The notes beneath the pieces were generated by a model. That model did not search any database, was not told where the DNA came from, and saw only the letters and a list, made by a program, of their open reading frames with translations. This document shows, piece after piece, positions 16,140 through 25,215 of a DNA stretch of 64,000 nucleotides. The position numbers were made by a program, and so were the translations under genes. The stretch is from Prado023 sp963706885 (lineage in GTDB: Bacteria > Actinomycetota > Actinomycetes > S36-B12 > CAIYMF01). Positions within the stretch are counted from its first letter, which is position 1. Each line of letters starts with the position of its first letter. Where the stretch lies: positions 124,001 through 188,000 of the forward strand of contig CAVPNX010000027.1 of assembly GCA_963706885.1 (NCBI GenBank), read 5' to 3'.

Positions 16140-16994
16140 GTGACAGCTCACGCCCCCCAACGCAGGCGGGTCACCCAGGTGGTCCCCGCCCTGATCCCCG
16201 TCCGGCTGGCACAGCGTCGGATGGCTGCCCGGCTGCACGATGCGCGCGTCGGGTACCACTACGCCACCGAGCGCAGCACCGACGACCTGCCCTGGTTGAT
16301 CCGCGAGCATCGCTCGATCCTGGAGCGCTCGCTGGCCGGCGTCGACCCACAGCTGCAGCGCAACAAGGTGACGAACCTGCGACTGGCCGCGGCACGGATC
16401 GACGGGATCGTGCTGCACCCGGGGCAGACCTTGTCCTTCTGGCGACTTGTCGGCCGCGCCACCGCCGAGGGCGGGTACACCGAGGGACTGGTCCTGCGCG
16501 ACGGGGAGGCCGCATCCGGCGTGGGTGGCGGGCTGTGCCAGATCAGCAACATGTTGCACTGGCTGGTGCTGCACACCGACCTGGTGGTGGCCGAGCGGCA
16601 CCGGCACTCCTTCGACCCGTTCCCCGACAGTGAGCGCCGGGTGCCGTTCGGGACCGGTGCCACCCTCCTGGAGCGGATCTACGACCTGAAGGTCACCAAC
16701 CCGACCGAAGCAGACCATCAGTTCCGGCTGCGCCTGACCGCGACGCACCTCGTGGGTCAGGTGCGCCGCGCAACACAGCCGACCGTCCGCTACGAGGTGG
16801 TCGAGCGCGACCACCGGTTCGTGCGCGAGGGCGCTGAGGTCTACCGCGACAACAGGATCGTGCGCGTGGCCTTCCCCGTCGACGCGCCGACAGACGATGA
16901 GGGGTACCCGGTCGGGACACCGATCGCGCAGAAGGAGCTGTTCGCCAACCACTGCCGGGTCGGCTACCCGGTCGACGACGACCAGATCGGCTGA
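16140..16994 (+). CDS. VanW family protein
   Basis: A 284-residue protein. The VanW core occupies residues ~60-180: K-V-T-N-L-R-L-A-A-A-R-I-D-G-I, P-G-Q-T-L-S-F-W-R-L-V-G, and G-V-G-G-G-L-C-Q-I-S-N-M-L-H-W, the family's most conserved block. No signal peptide or transmembrane helix is evident. VanW occurs in some vancomycin-resistance clusters but its biochemical role is unknown, and there are no van ligase or lyase genes nearby, so no resistance should be inferred. The GTG start lies 18 bp after terC. The gene ends before a bidirectional hairpin. Confidence 0.88.
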   Translation: MTAHAPQRRRVTQVVPALIPVRLAQRRMAARLHDARVGYHYATERSTDDLPWLIREHRSILERSLAGVDPQLQRNKVTNLRLAAARIDGIVLHPGQTLSFWRLVGRATAEGGYTEGLVLRDGEAASGVGGGLCQISNMLHWLVLHTDLVVAERHRHSFDPFPDSERRVPFGTGATLLERIYDLKVTNPTEADHQFRLRLTATHLVGQVRRATQPTVRYEVVERDHRFVREGAEVYRDNRIVRVAFPVDAPTDDEGYPVGTPIAQKELFANHCRVGYPVDDDQIG

Positions 16995-17049
16995 CCAGAC
17001 CCACCCTCGACGCCCCCGACCGTTCGTCCGCTCTCGCGCGGACCGCTAC

Positions 17050-17097
17050 GTGGTCGGCCCGGATCTCGAAGCGCCGATGCGCCGAGATCCCGACCAC
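17050..17097. terminator. Bidirectional hairpin between convergent genes
   Basis: GTGGTCG...GGATCTCG pairs with CGAGATCC-CGACCAC in a 15-bp stem with a small internal bulge. It lies between the 3' ends of the VanW gene and the leftward peroxidase gene. Confidence 0.6.
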
Positions 17098-17120
17098 CTG
17101 GCGCGCTGAGATGTGGCGGC

Positions 17121-18395
17121 TCAGCCGAGCAGGGCCTGGCCGATGTACTCCCCGGGCTGGACGCCGCCGGGGACCGCGAACAGGGCCGAGCCGATGGGCG
17201 TGGTCCAGATGTTCAGGACGTCGGCCTTGGCAAGACGCTCCTGGATCGGCACGAACTGGGCGCTCGGATCGGCCTGGTAGGACACGAACACCAGCCCGGC
17301 GTCGGCGGTGCCGTCGGCGGCGATGCCGTCGTCGTAGTTGTACGGCCGGCGCAGGATCCGCTCGACCGGGGTCTGGGCATGGGCAAGGCGCATGTGCGCG
17401 GTCGGCGGGATCACCAGGAAGCCGTCGTCGTCCACCGCCTCATAGTCCGGTGCGGTGAACTCGGTGCCACCGGTCAGCGGGGCACCGTCGGACAGGCGTC
17501 GGCCGATCGAGTCCTCCTTGGTCATGTCGTCCAGCCCGCCCCAGACGCGCAGGTCCATGGCGATGCGCCGCACCACCACCGAGGACCCGCCCGCCAGCCA
17601 GGTCGGCGTCCCCGCCCCGGCGCCGAGCCACACGATGTCGGCGAAGTCCTGGGTCCCGGGCGTGGGGTTCACCGTGCCGTCCACCTGGCCGAAAAGGTTG
17701 CGCCCGGTGATGCCGGTCGGGGCGGTGTTGGTCGGGCGGTGGAACCCGGACTGCACCCAGCGCACGGTCGCGAACGGTCCAGCGTCCTGCACCAGGACCC
17801 GCAGCGCGTGCGAGACCGTGACCGGGTCCTCGGCTGCGACCTGGAGCAGAAGGTCACCCCCGGACCACCGCTGCTGCAGCTCGTCGATCGAGAAGGCCGG
17901 GAGCCCCTCGACCAGCCAGTCCGGCGCCTGATCGGCCAGTCCCGCCGCCTCCAGCAGGCCCATCCCGTACCCGACCGTGACCGTCAACCGGGCCGGCACC
18001 CCGGCCAGCTCCGGCTGCGGGTCGGCAAGCGCCGGACGACCCTCGGACAGGCGTGCGACATCGTCGGTGATCAGGCGCATGAGCCGGACCAGTGCCTCGC
18101 GATCCACATCGGCCCTGAGGTCCAGGGCGACGAAGGTCGCGGTTGCCTGCAGCGATGTCTCGACGCCTGCCTGGTGGATGCCGTGGAACGGAACCACGGT
18201 GCTGCCCGGGGCTGGGACGGTGCCCACCCCAGGTTCGGCGGCCGCACTCCCCGGGGCCTGATCCCCCTCCGCCGCCGCGGCGTACCCGGCAGCGGCCCCG
18301 ACCGCCAGCCCTCCGACTCCCAGGCCCAGGGCGCCGAGAAGTCCCCGGCGGGTCACCCCTGCCGGGGACTGCTCGGACTCTGGCTCAGGGACCAT
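17121..18395 (-). CDS. Tat-exported Dyp-type haem peroxidase (EfeB-like)
   Basis: A 424-residue protein. The ATG at 18395 is followed by a Tat signal: T-R-R-G-L-L-G-A-L-G at residues ~15-24 and a Gly/Ala-rich hydrophobic stretch. The mature part has the DyP signature G-Q-V-D-G-T-V-N-P (the GxxDG motif holding the distal Asp) and, later, F-L-V-I-P-P-T-A-H-M-R-L-A-H with the probable proximal haem His. The ending L-F-A-V-P-G-G-V-Q-P-G-E-Y-I-G-Q matches the family. DyP enzymes oxidise substrates with peroxide; EfeB types are periplasmic or extracellular and linked to iron. It follows the PCuAC gene by 10 bp, so it is probably in the same CsoR-controlled transcript. Confidence 0.9.
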   Translation of the reverse strand: MVPEPESEQSPAGVTRRGLLGALGLGVGGLAVGAAAGYAAAAEGDQAPGSAAAEPGVGTVPAPGSTVVPFHGIHQAGVETSLQATATFVALDLRADVDREALVRLMRLITDDVARLSEGRPALADPQPELAGVPARLTVTVGYGMGLLEAAGLADQAPDWLVEGLPAFSIDELQQRWSGGDLLLQVAAEDPVTVSHALRVLVQDAGPFATVRWVQSGFHRPTNTAPTGITGRNLFGQVDGTVNPTPGTQDFADIVWLGAGAGTPTWLAGGSSVVVRRIAMDLRVWGGLDDMTKEDSIGRRLSDGAPLTGGTEFTAPDYEAVDDDGFLVIPPTAHMRLAHAQTPVERILRRPYNYDDGIAADGTADAGLVFVSYQADPSAQFVPIQERLAKADVLNIWTTPIGSALFAVPGGVQPGEYIGQALLG

Positions 18396-18405
18396 GTGCG
18401 AAGTG

Positions 18406-18962
18406 TCAGCTCGACGGGCTCGGCGACATCGAGCCCATGTCCATCGATCCCTCCGCGGGCACGTACGACTCGGCACCACCCTCGAACGGCTTGGCGACGC
18501 TCATCCACGTGAGGTCCCCGCCGGTGTCGCACACGACCGTGATCTCGACCTCGTCGCCGGCCTCGATCGGGGCGGGCAGCTTCATCAGCATCAGGTGATC
18601 ACTGCCCGGCTTGAGCGTCGCCGAGCCACCGGCCGGCACCACCAGGCCACCCTCCTTGGGCTGCATCACCATCTTGCCGTCCTGGTCCACGACCTCGTGG
18701 ATCTCCACCATCCCGGCCTGACGGGCTGGAGGCCTCGATGATCGTGATGTCGGCGTCACTGGAGTTGGTGAACACCCCGAACGCCCCGGTCATGTCCTCG
18801 TCCTGGGCCTTGACCCACGGGTCGGCCATCGTCAGCGCACACGCAGCCGGCTGCGGGTGTGGTGGCGGCGTCCGTGGCGGTCTCGTCCGAGGCGCAGGCC
18901 GTCAGCAGGCCGATCGACAGGACGGCTGCGGCGGACACCGCGAGAGGGCGGCGGATCTGCAT
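18406..18962 (-). CDS. PCuAC copper chaperone lipoprotein (two frameshifts)
   Basis: The ATG at 18962 follows GAAGGAG and begins a lipoprotein signal (L-S-I-G-L-L-T-A-C-A-S). The frame shifts near 18845 to give D-P-W-V-K-A-Q-D-E-D-M-T-G-A-F-G-V-F-T-N and again near 18724 to give M-V-E-I-H-E-V-V-D-Q-D-G-K-M, then G-S-D-H-L-M-L-M. Together these carry the His/Met copper site of PCuAC (H-x10-M...H-x-M). The C terminus is Met/Ser-rich. PCuAC proteins bind Cu(I) outside the membrane. The two shifts are single bases within 125 bp; all segments are well conserved in between, so they look like sequence errors. A CsoR-type site lies 26 bp upstream. Confidence 0.85.
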
Positions 18963-18987
18963 GGTCGTGCTCCTTCGATGTGGTCGA

Positions 18988-19003
18988 ATACCCCCTGGGG
19001 CAT
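18988..19003 (-). promoter_or_regulatory. CsoR-type operator upstream of the PCuAC-DyP operon
   Basis: ATACCCCCTGGGGCAT is a G/C-tract pseudo-palindrome that shares ATACCCCCTGGGG with the site before csoR at 29598. It lies 26-41 bp upstream of the PCuAC start, where it would overlap the promoter. Confidence 0.7.
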
Positions 19004-19135
19004 TGGGAAGAGTCTACTGCGTCGGGGAATCCGGCCGATCACTCAGCCCAACCTTACCGTCGGCCGCTGAACCGATCGGGCCGCTCCGACCGATGCAGAT
19101 GTCGCTGCGGCACTGCGCCCGTACCCTTGTGACCC

Positions 19136-19838
19136 GTGGCAGACCCGCAGAGGACCCCCGACCTGGCGGAGGTGTCCCTGATGGACGCCTTCGGCGGGCG
19201 GCGTGGGGTCCTGGACTCCGGCCTGCCCCCGTTGACCTTCATCAGCGCCTACCTGGTGTCTGGCTCGAACCTCACGGCGGCCCTGGTCGCAGCCCTCGTC
19301 GCGGGACTGGTGGTCACCGGCTGGCGACTGGCCACGCACGACACCCTGCGCCACGCCCTGGCCGGCTTCGGCGCGGTCGCCCTCGCTGCGTTCGTGGCCT
19401 CGCGCACCGGCCGGCCGCAGGACTACTTCCTGCCCAGCCTCCTGTCGAACGCGGGAGCGGCCCTGGCGTGGGCCGTCTCCATCTGGGTCAAGCGGCCCTT
19501 CCTCGGCCTGGTCGTGGGCGGGCTGACGCGCTCGTCGGCCTGGCGCACCGACCCGGTGATGCTGGCCGCCTACTGCCGGGCCAGCTGGATCTGGGTCGGG
19601 TCGTTCCTGGTGCGCGTGGCCGTCATGACACCCCTCTGGCTGGCGGGGCATGACCGTGGCGCTCGGCCTGGCCAAGGTGGCACTCGGCTGGCCGATGGTG
19701 CTGGTCGTGATCTGGCTGTCCTGGCTCGTCGTCGAGCCGGCCCACCGCGCTCGGCGCCAGGCGTTGGCAGACGGCGAACACGGGCCCGGGACCGGGACGA
19801 CGCCCGGTGATGGGGCTATCGAGCTGCCCAGTCGCTGA
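19136..19838 (+). CDS. DUF3159 family membrane protein (frame broken once)
   Basis: A ~233-residue protein with five or six hydrophobic helices, beginning D-A-F-G-G-R-R-G-V-L-D-S-G-L-P-P-L-T-F, the start pattern of DUF3159. Conserved R-P-Q-D-Y-F-L-P and W-R-T-D-P segments follow. At about 19649 an extra G in a GGGG run shifts the frame; removing it continues as L-A-G-M-T-V-A-L-G-L-A-K-V-A-L-G-W-P, the last helix, to a stop at 19838. The function of DUF3159 is unknown. The GTG at 19136 lies 8 nt after TACCCT, again suggesting a leaderless mRNA. The 3' end overlaps the convergent epimerase gene by 23 bp. Confidence 0.8.
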
Positions 19839-20811
19839 GCAGGTCCCGCTCCCGGTCGGCAGTCAGCAGCGCACCGCGGGCGGCCCACCTCGAGGACGGG
19901 TCGGACGACCACGCCAGCGTGTCCACGGCGGTCTCGGCCAGGGGACGTGCGCGCAGGCCCGCGCCCACCGCACGCGCCGGGTCCATGGCCAGCACGTACT
20001 CAGGATCATCGGACCCGGTCCACAGCGGCAGGGCTTCGGGGGTCACCCCGCGATCGGCCAGCCACGCGGAGGGCACCCACGTCAGTCGGGTCCCGGCCGG
20101 GCTGACCGCCGCACGCACCCCGTCCAGCAGCTCACCGAACGAGTAGGGGGGTTCCGGCGTGACCGCGTGGAACGTCCCCTCGTCCCCGGCCTCGAGCAGG
20201 CTGACGGTGAGGGTGGCCAGGTCGCGGGCATCGATGTACTGGATCGGCGCGTCGGGGCTGCCCGGGCACAGGACCTCACCACCACGTGCGAGCCGGTCGA
20301 CCCAGTACGGGAACCGGGCGGTCGGATCGTGGGGGCCGACGATGTAGGTGGGCCGGATGATCAGCAGCCCGCCACTGTGGCACTGCTCGGCGACATGCTC
20401 GCAGCCCACCTTGAGCCCGCCATAGGTCTGCTCGTCGATGGCCGGGGCACTGCCGTCCAGCCCGAGCGGGGCGACGAGCAGGGCGTGTTCGTCGAGCCCG
20501 GGCTCGGGGGCGTCGGCGTACACCGAGACAGTCGAGATCAGGGCGTGCCGACCGCCCCGTTCCGCCAGCGCATCGGCCAGCGAGGAGACCTGTCGGGGCC
20601 AGTAGGCGCACACGTCCACGGTGGCGTCCCACTCCCGGTCCACCAGGACGCCCAGGTCGGCATCCCGGTCGCCGTGCAGGTGCTCCGCGCCCGGCGCCCC
20701 CGAGCAGTCGACCCCCCGGTGCAGGACGGTGACCTCGTGCCCCTGCGCGATCGCCGCTGCCACCAGGTGCCGGCCGACGAACCGTGTGCCGCCGATGACG
20801 AGGATGCGCAT
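19816..20811 (-). CDS. NAD-dependent epimerase/dehydratase (extended SDR)
   Basis: A 331-residue Rossmann protein. G-G-T-R-F-V-G-R-H-L near the N terminus binds the dinucleotide. The usual active-site Ser is in I-S-T-V-S-V-Y and a Tyr-x-x-x-Lys equivalent is T-Y-G-G-L-K. A second half with R-P-T-Y-I-V-G-P-H-D-P and Y-I-D-A-R-D-L-A is typical of plant-like and actinobacterial reductases in this superfamily. The substrate cannot be predicted. The ATG at 20811 directly precedes the Rossmann strand; the open frame upstream has no family character. Confidence 0.85.
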   Translation of the reverse strand: MRILVIGGTRFVGRHLVAAAIAQGHEVTVLHRGVDCSGAPGAEHLHGDRDADLGVLVDREWDATVDVCAYWPRQVSSLADALAERGGRHALISTVSVYADAPEPGLDEHALLVAPLGLDGSAPAIDEQTYGGLKVGCEHVAEQCHSGGLLIIRPTYIVGPHDPTARFPYWVDRLARGGEVLCPGSPDAPIQYIDARDLATLTVSLLEAGDEGTFHAVTPEPPYSFGELLDGVRAAVSPAGTRLTWVPSAWLADRGVTPEALPLWTGSDDPEYVLAMDPARAVGAGLRARPLAETAVDTLAWSSDPSSRWAARGALLTADRERDLLSDWAAR

Positions 20812-20957
20812 GTCCGTGATCCTGCCACCTGCAGCGGCGGGCGCGGGCCGGCGGGCGGTGGGCTGGTGCGCGGGGGGCGGTTCCCGGCCCCCGACGCGCG
20901 GGGCGTGGATGTTGCGAACCGTCGTCGGTGCGGGTAACACTGGAGTTGGAGGTGGAT

Positions 20958-21242
20958 GTGGAGTTCCTGCTGGCGATGACGCTGCCGGCGTTGGTGCTGG
21001 CCCTGTTCGCCTTGGGCATGTTCGAGTTGGCGCGGGCGAAGCGCAAGCCCGGCTCCACGCACGGCACGGCGATGTCGTCCACCGGGTTCGACATCCTCCA
21101 AGAGGCGCTCTACCCCTCCAAGAAGCACGAGATCGAGCAGCGTGAGCACGAGTCGCTGATGGCTGAGGAGGATGCCGAGGGTGCGCCGCCGCGCACCCGG
21201 ATCGACCTGGACAAGGGCACGGCGCACATCCACCTGCCGTGA
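20958..21242 (+). CDS. Small single-pass membrane protein (DUF6191-like)
   Basis: About 94 residues: an N-terminal transmembrane helix (F-L-L-A-M-T-L-P-A-L-V-L-A-L-F-A), then F-E-L-A-R-A-K-R-K-P-G and a cytosolic tail with G-F-D-I-L-Q-E-A-L-Y-P-S-K-K-H-E-I-E, which resembles the actinobacterial DUF6191 group. The GTG at 20958 is chosen because GGAGG ends 5 nt before it; GTGs at 20928 and 20952 are alternatives. Function unknown. Confidence 0.7.
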   Translation: MEFLLAMTLPALVLALFALGMFELARAKRKPGSTHGTAMSSTGFDILQEALYPSKKHEIEQREHESLMAEEDAEGAPPRTRIDLDKGTAHIHLP

Positions 21243-21325
21243 GTCGGGGACGCACGATGCAGTGAATGGGTGCCATCACCCGGGTCCCGCCCGGCCACGG
21301 TCACCCGGCCGGTCCTCGCCGGTCC

Positions 21326-23340
21326 CTACCCCTCGATCGCGCCGGCGAACTGGCTCTCGTAGAGCCGGGCGTAGGCCCCACCGGCGGCATCAGCTCGTGG
21401 TGGTTGCCCTTCTCGACGATCTGCCCGTCCTCCATCACGAGGATGGTGTCCGCGTCGCGGATCGTGCTCAGGCGGTGCGCGATGATGAACGAGGTGCGCC
21501 CGTGGCGCAGCCGGGCCATGGCCTTCTGCACCAGCACCTCCGTACGGGTGTCGACCGATGACGTCGCCTCGTCGAGGATGAGGATCGCGGGGTCGCTCAG
21601 GAAGGCCCGCGCGATCGTGATCAGCTGCTTCTCCCCGGCAGACACGTTGGACGCCTCGTCGTCGAGGACCGTGTCGTAGCCGTCGGTCAGCGTGCGCACG
21701 AAGTGGTCCACATACGCCGCCCGGGCAGCTGCGAGCACCTGCTCGTCGGTGGCGTCCGCCGCGCCGTAGGCGATGTTCTCCCGGATCGTCCCGCCGAACA
21801 GCCACGTGTCCTGCAGGACCATGCCGAAGCTGCCGCGCAGGTCATCGCGGGTCATGGTGTTGATGTCGTGGCCGTCGAGGCGGATCCGCCCGGAGTCCAC
21901 GTCGTAGAAGCGCATCAGCAGGTTGACCAGGGTGGTCTTGCCGGCACCGGTCGGTCCCACGATCGCGCAGGACTCCCCCGGTTCGACGACCAGGTCCAGC
22001 CCGCGGATCAGGGGCTTGTCCGGCACGTACTGGAAGGCGACGTCCTCGAACTCCACCCGGCCCTCGACCTCGCCGGGCCGAACGGGATCCTTCGGGTCCG
22101 GGACCTCGTCCTGCGCGTCGAGGAACTCGAACACCCGCTCGGCGGAGGCCACACCGGACTGCATGAGGTTGACCACGGACGCGATCTGCGTGATGGGCAT
22201 CTGGAACTGCCGGGCGTACTGGATGAACGCCTGGACGTCACCCAGGGGCATCGCGCCGGAGGCGACCTGCAACCCGCCGATCACCGAGATGAGCACGTAG
22301 TTCAGGTTGGAGATGAACATCATGCACGGCTGGATGATGCCGGAGATGAACTGCGCCTTGAAGCTGGAGTCGTACATGCGCTCGTTGAGCTCGTCGAACT
22401 CGTCGATCGCGCGCTGGGAGTGGCCGAACACCTTGACCAGGTCGTGGCCGGTGTACATCTGCTCGACGTGGCCGTTGAGCGACCCGGTCCACTCCCACTG
22501 GGACGCGAACTGCTTCTGCGAGCGCTTGGCGATGAGCATGGTGACGATGAACGACAGCGGGACGGTCAGCAGGGAGATGACCGCGAGCAACGGCGACATC
22601 CAGAACATCACGCACAGGATCCCGATCACCGTGAGCGTCGAGGTGATCAGCACCGTGAGCACCTGCTGCAGCGTGTTGGAGACGTTGTCGATGTCGTTGG
22701 TGACCCGGGAGAGCAGGTCGCCGCGCGGGTGCGTGTCGAAGTAGTTCAGCGGCAGCTGGCCGATCTTGCGGTCGACCTCCTCACGCAACTGGTAGATCGT
22801 CGTCTGGGTGACCCCGGCCATGATGTAGGCGCTCGCCCAGCTCAGGAGGCTGGACACCAGGTACAGCAGGGCGATCAGGGTGAGCAGCCGGCCGAGCTCG
22901 GTGAAGTCGACGCCCTCGCCGGGGACGATGTCCATCGACGCCAGCATGTTCGCCTGGTCGGTCTTGCCCTCGGCGTTCAGCCCATCGACGATCACATCGA
23001 CCGGCACCCCTGCGGGCAGCTGCGAGGAGACGGTGCCCTCGAAGATCAGTGTGGTTGCGTTGCCCAGGAGCTTGGGCCCCATGATCGCCAGGACGACGCT
23101 GACCACCGACATCGTGATCACGCCGAGGATCGGTGCGGCCTGGGGGCGCAGGCGATGGCCCAGCCGCTTCACCGTGCCGGAGAAGTCGCTGGACTTCTGG
23201 GCCTGGACGAACAACCCGCCCATCGGCCCACCCCCACCGGGGCCACCGGGCCCCGGACCTCCGGGGCGCGGGGGACCCCCGGGGCCCATCCCCCCGGCGC
23301 CGCCCGGGCGCCCTCCGGCGGTGGCCGTCCCGGCGCTCAC
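21326..23340 (-). CDS. Heterodimeric ABC exporter subunit with consensus nucleotide site (one frameshift at the end)
   Basis: An ABC half-transporter of ~670 residues: a Gly/Pro-rich N-terminal ~40 residues, six transmembrane helices, then an ATPase with Walker A G-P-T-G-A-G-K-T-T, signature V-S-A-G-E-K-Q and Walker B I-L-I-L-D-E-A-T-S-S-V-D with catalytic Glu. A large extracellular loop lies between helices 1 and 2. One base is missing near 21388; restoring it gives the usual ending G-G-A-Y-A-R-L-Y-E-S-Q-F and a stop at 21326. It starts with a GTG overlapping the partner's stop (GTGA) behind AGGAGG. Together the two genes form a BmrC/D-like multidrug or lipid exporter; the substrate is unknown. 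Confidence 0.9.
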
Positions 23341-25070
23341 GCGGCCTCCTCCGCGGAGAGCTGGGAGAGCACGATCTCGGCGTAGGTCGGGCACCCGGCC
23401 ATCAGCTCGTCATGTGTGCCGACCCCGGCGAGCATCCCCTCGTCGAGGACCAGGATCTGGTCGGCGTGGCGGATCGTGGCCACCCGCTGGGCGACGATGA
23501 GCACGCATGCGTCCCGCGTCGGCTCGCGCAGGGCGGCGCGCAGCCGCGCATCGGTGGCGTAGTCCAGGGCGGAGAAGGAGTCGTCGAAGACGTAGACCGA
23601 CGGCTCGCGGACCAGGGCCCGGGCGATGGCCAGCCGCTGGCGCTGGCCGCCGGAGACGTTGACCCCGCCCTGCTCGATGGGGGCCTCGAGCCCCTCGGGG
23701 AGCGCACGGACGAAGTCCGCGCCCTGGGCGATCTCCAGGGCCCGCCACAGCTGCTCATCGGTGGCATCCGGGGCCCCGAAGCGCAGGTTGTCGGCGATCG
23801 TCCCGGAGAACAGGAACGCCTTCTGCGGGATCAGGCCCATGCCCGCCCAGAGCGCAGCACGCTCCCACTCGCGCACGTCCACCCCGTCGACGAGGACCGC
23901 TCCCCCGGTGACGTCGTACAGGCGCGGGACCAGGTTGATCAGCGTGGACTTGCCCGATCCGGTGGAGCCGATGACCGCGGTCACCTCACCCGGCCGGGCC
24001 GTGAACGAGATCCCCCGGAGCACCGGGTCAGCGGCGCCCGGGTACCCGAACTCGACGTCACGGAACTCAACCGTGCCGCGCAGGGCGACCACCGCGGACT
24101 CAGGTGCCGCCGGGTCGTGGATGTCGGGCTCGACGGCCAGGACGTCGTTGAGTCGCTCGGACGAGGCCGCCGCACGCGGCCACATCACCAGCACCATCGT
24201 GGCCATCATCACCGAGAAGAGGATCTGCATCAGGTAGGCCAGGAAGGCCATCAGGTTGCCGATGGGCATCTCCCCGGCAGCGATCCGCTGGCCGCCGAAC
24301 CAGACCACCGCGACGCTGGACAGGTTCATGATCAGCATGAGCGCGGGCATCATCAGGGCGAAGAGCCGGTTGACGCTCAGGGTCGTGTCGGTGAGGTCGG
24401 CGTTGGCCTCGGCGAAGCGGGCCTCCTCGTGCTCGGTGCGCACGAAGGCGCGGATCACCCGGATGCCCGTGAGGTTCTCCCGCAGGATCAGGTTGATCCG
24501 GTCGATCTTGACCTGCATGGCCCGGAACAACGGCACTGCCCGGACCATCACCGCGCCGATCAGCAGCAGCATGATCGGCACGATCACCAGGAGCAGCAGC
24601 GACAGCGGGCCGTCCTGGCGGTAGGCCATGAACACCCCACCGATGGCCATCAGCGGCGCGGTCACCATGACCGTCAGCGCCATCTGCAGGAACATCTGCA
24701 CCTGCTGGACGTCATTGGTGTTGCGCGTGATCAGCGTGGGGGCGCCGAAGGTGTTCATCTCGCGCAGCGAGAACCGCTGGACGGCCCGGAACACCCGGGC
24801 GCGGATGTCGCGGCCGACCGACATGGAGGTCCGGGACGCGTAGTAGATCCCCACGATCGCCGTGACGGCCACGAGGAACGAGACGAACAGCATCAGCCCG
24901 CCGACGCGCAGGATGTAGGTCGTGTCCCCCGTGGCCACGCCGTTGTTGATGATGTCCGCGTTCAGCGCGGGCAGGTAGAGGGTGCCCAGCACCTGGAGGA
25001 CCAGCAACCCGACGACGATCGCCAGGTCGCGACGGTACGGCGGCAGATGGGCGCGCAGGAGTGCGATCAC
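23337..25070 (-). CDS. Heterodimeric ABC exporter subunit with degenerate nucleotide site
   Basis: A 577-residue ABC half-transporter with six transmembrane helices and an ATPase domain: Walker A G-S-T-G-S-G-K-S-T, signature V-S-G-G-Q-R-Q-R-L-A-I-A-R-A-L, and Walker B V-Y-V-F-D-D-S-F-S-A-L-D. The Glu after the Walker B Asp is replaced by Asp, and the switch His region reads V-A-Q-R-V. In heterodimeric exporters one subunit carries such a non-canonical catalytic site while the partner supplies the canonical one, which fits the next gene. It is the first gene of the pair; a TAGGGT -10 box lies 7 nt before its GTG. Confidence 0.92.
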   Translation of the reverse strand: MIALLRAHLPPYRRDLAIVVGLLVLQVLGTLYLPALNADIINNGVATGDTTYILRVGGLMLFVSFLVAVTAIVGIYYASRTSMSVGRDIRARVFRAVQRFSLREMNTFGAPTLITRNTNDVQQVQMFLQMALTVMVTAPLMAIGGVFMAYRQDGPLSLLLLVIVPIMLLLIGAVMVRAVPLFRAMQVKIDRINLILRENLTGIRVIRAFVRTEHEEARFAEANADLTDTTLSVNRLFALMMPALMLIMNLSSVAVVWFGGQRIAAGEMPIGNLMAFLAYLMQILFSVMMATMVLVMWPRAAASSERLNDVLAVEPDIHDPAAPESAVVALRGTVEFRDVEFGYPGAADPVLRGISFTARPGEVTAVIGSTGSGKSTLINLVPRLYDVTGGAVLVDGVDVREWERAALWAGMGLIPQKAFLFSGTIADNLRFGAPDATDEQLWRALEIAQGADFVRALPEGLEAPIEQGGVNVSGGQRQRLAIARALVREPSVYVFDDSFSALDYATDARLRAALREPTRDACVLIVAQRVATIRHADQILVLDEGMLAGVGTHDELMAGCPTYAEIVLSQLSAEEAA

Positions 25071-25077
25071 CGTCGAG

Positions 25078-25083
25078 ACCCTA
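25078..25083 (-). promoter_or_regulatory. -10 box (TAGGGT) of a likely leaderless ABC exporter mRNA
   Basis: TAGGGT on the minus strand lies 7 nt before the GTG at 25070, with no ribosome binding site in between. Confidence 0.45.
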
Positions 25084-25121
25084 CGCCCGGTCCCCCCGCA
25101 CCCGCGCGCGGACCTGCGCCG

Positions 25122-25201
25122 GATCGCGTCGGATCTGCTGGGTCGGATCCCGGATCACGTCGGGTCTCGACGAACGCGATCCGCTCAGAGCCGACGCGAT
25201 C
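25122..25201. repeat. Inverted repeat with inner hairpin in the gap before the ABC exporter genes
   Basis: GATCGCGTCGG (25122-25132) and its exact complement (25191-25201) enclose a smaller hairpin with CGTCG/CGACG arms (25158-25172). It follows the stop of the leftward DUF2804 gene by 15 bp, so it could be that gene's terminator. Confidence 0.5.
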
Positions 25202-25215
25202 GGGAGGAGGCGCGC

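Noticed and set aside
16140..16994. Vancomycin-resistance cluster around the VanW gene
   Set aside because: No VanH, VanA-type ligase, VanX or VanRS genes are nearby; VanW-domain proteins are common without resistance.
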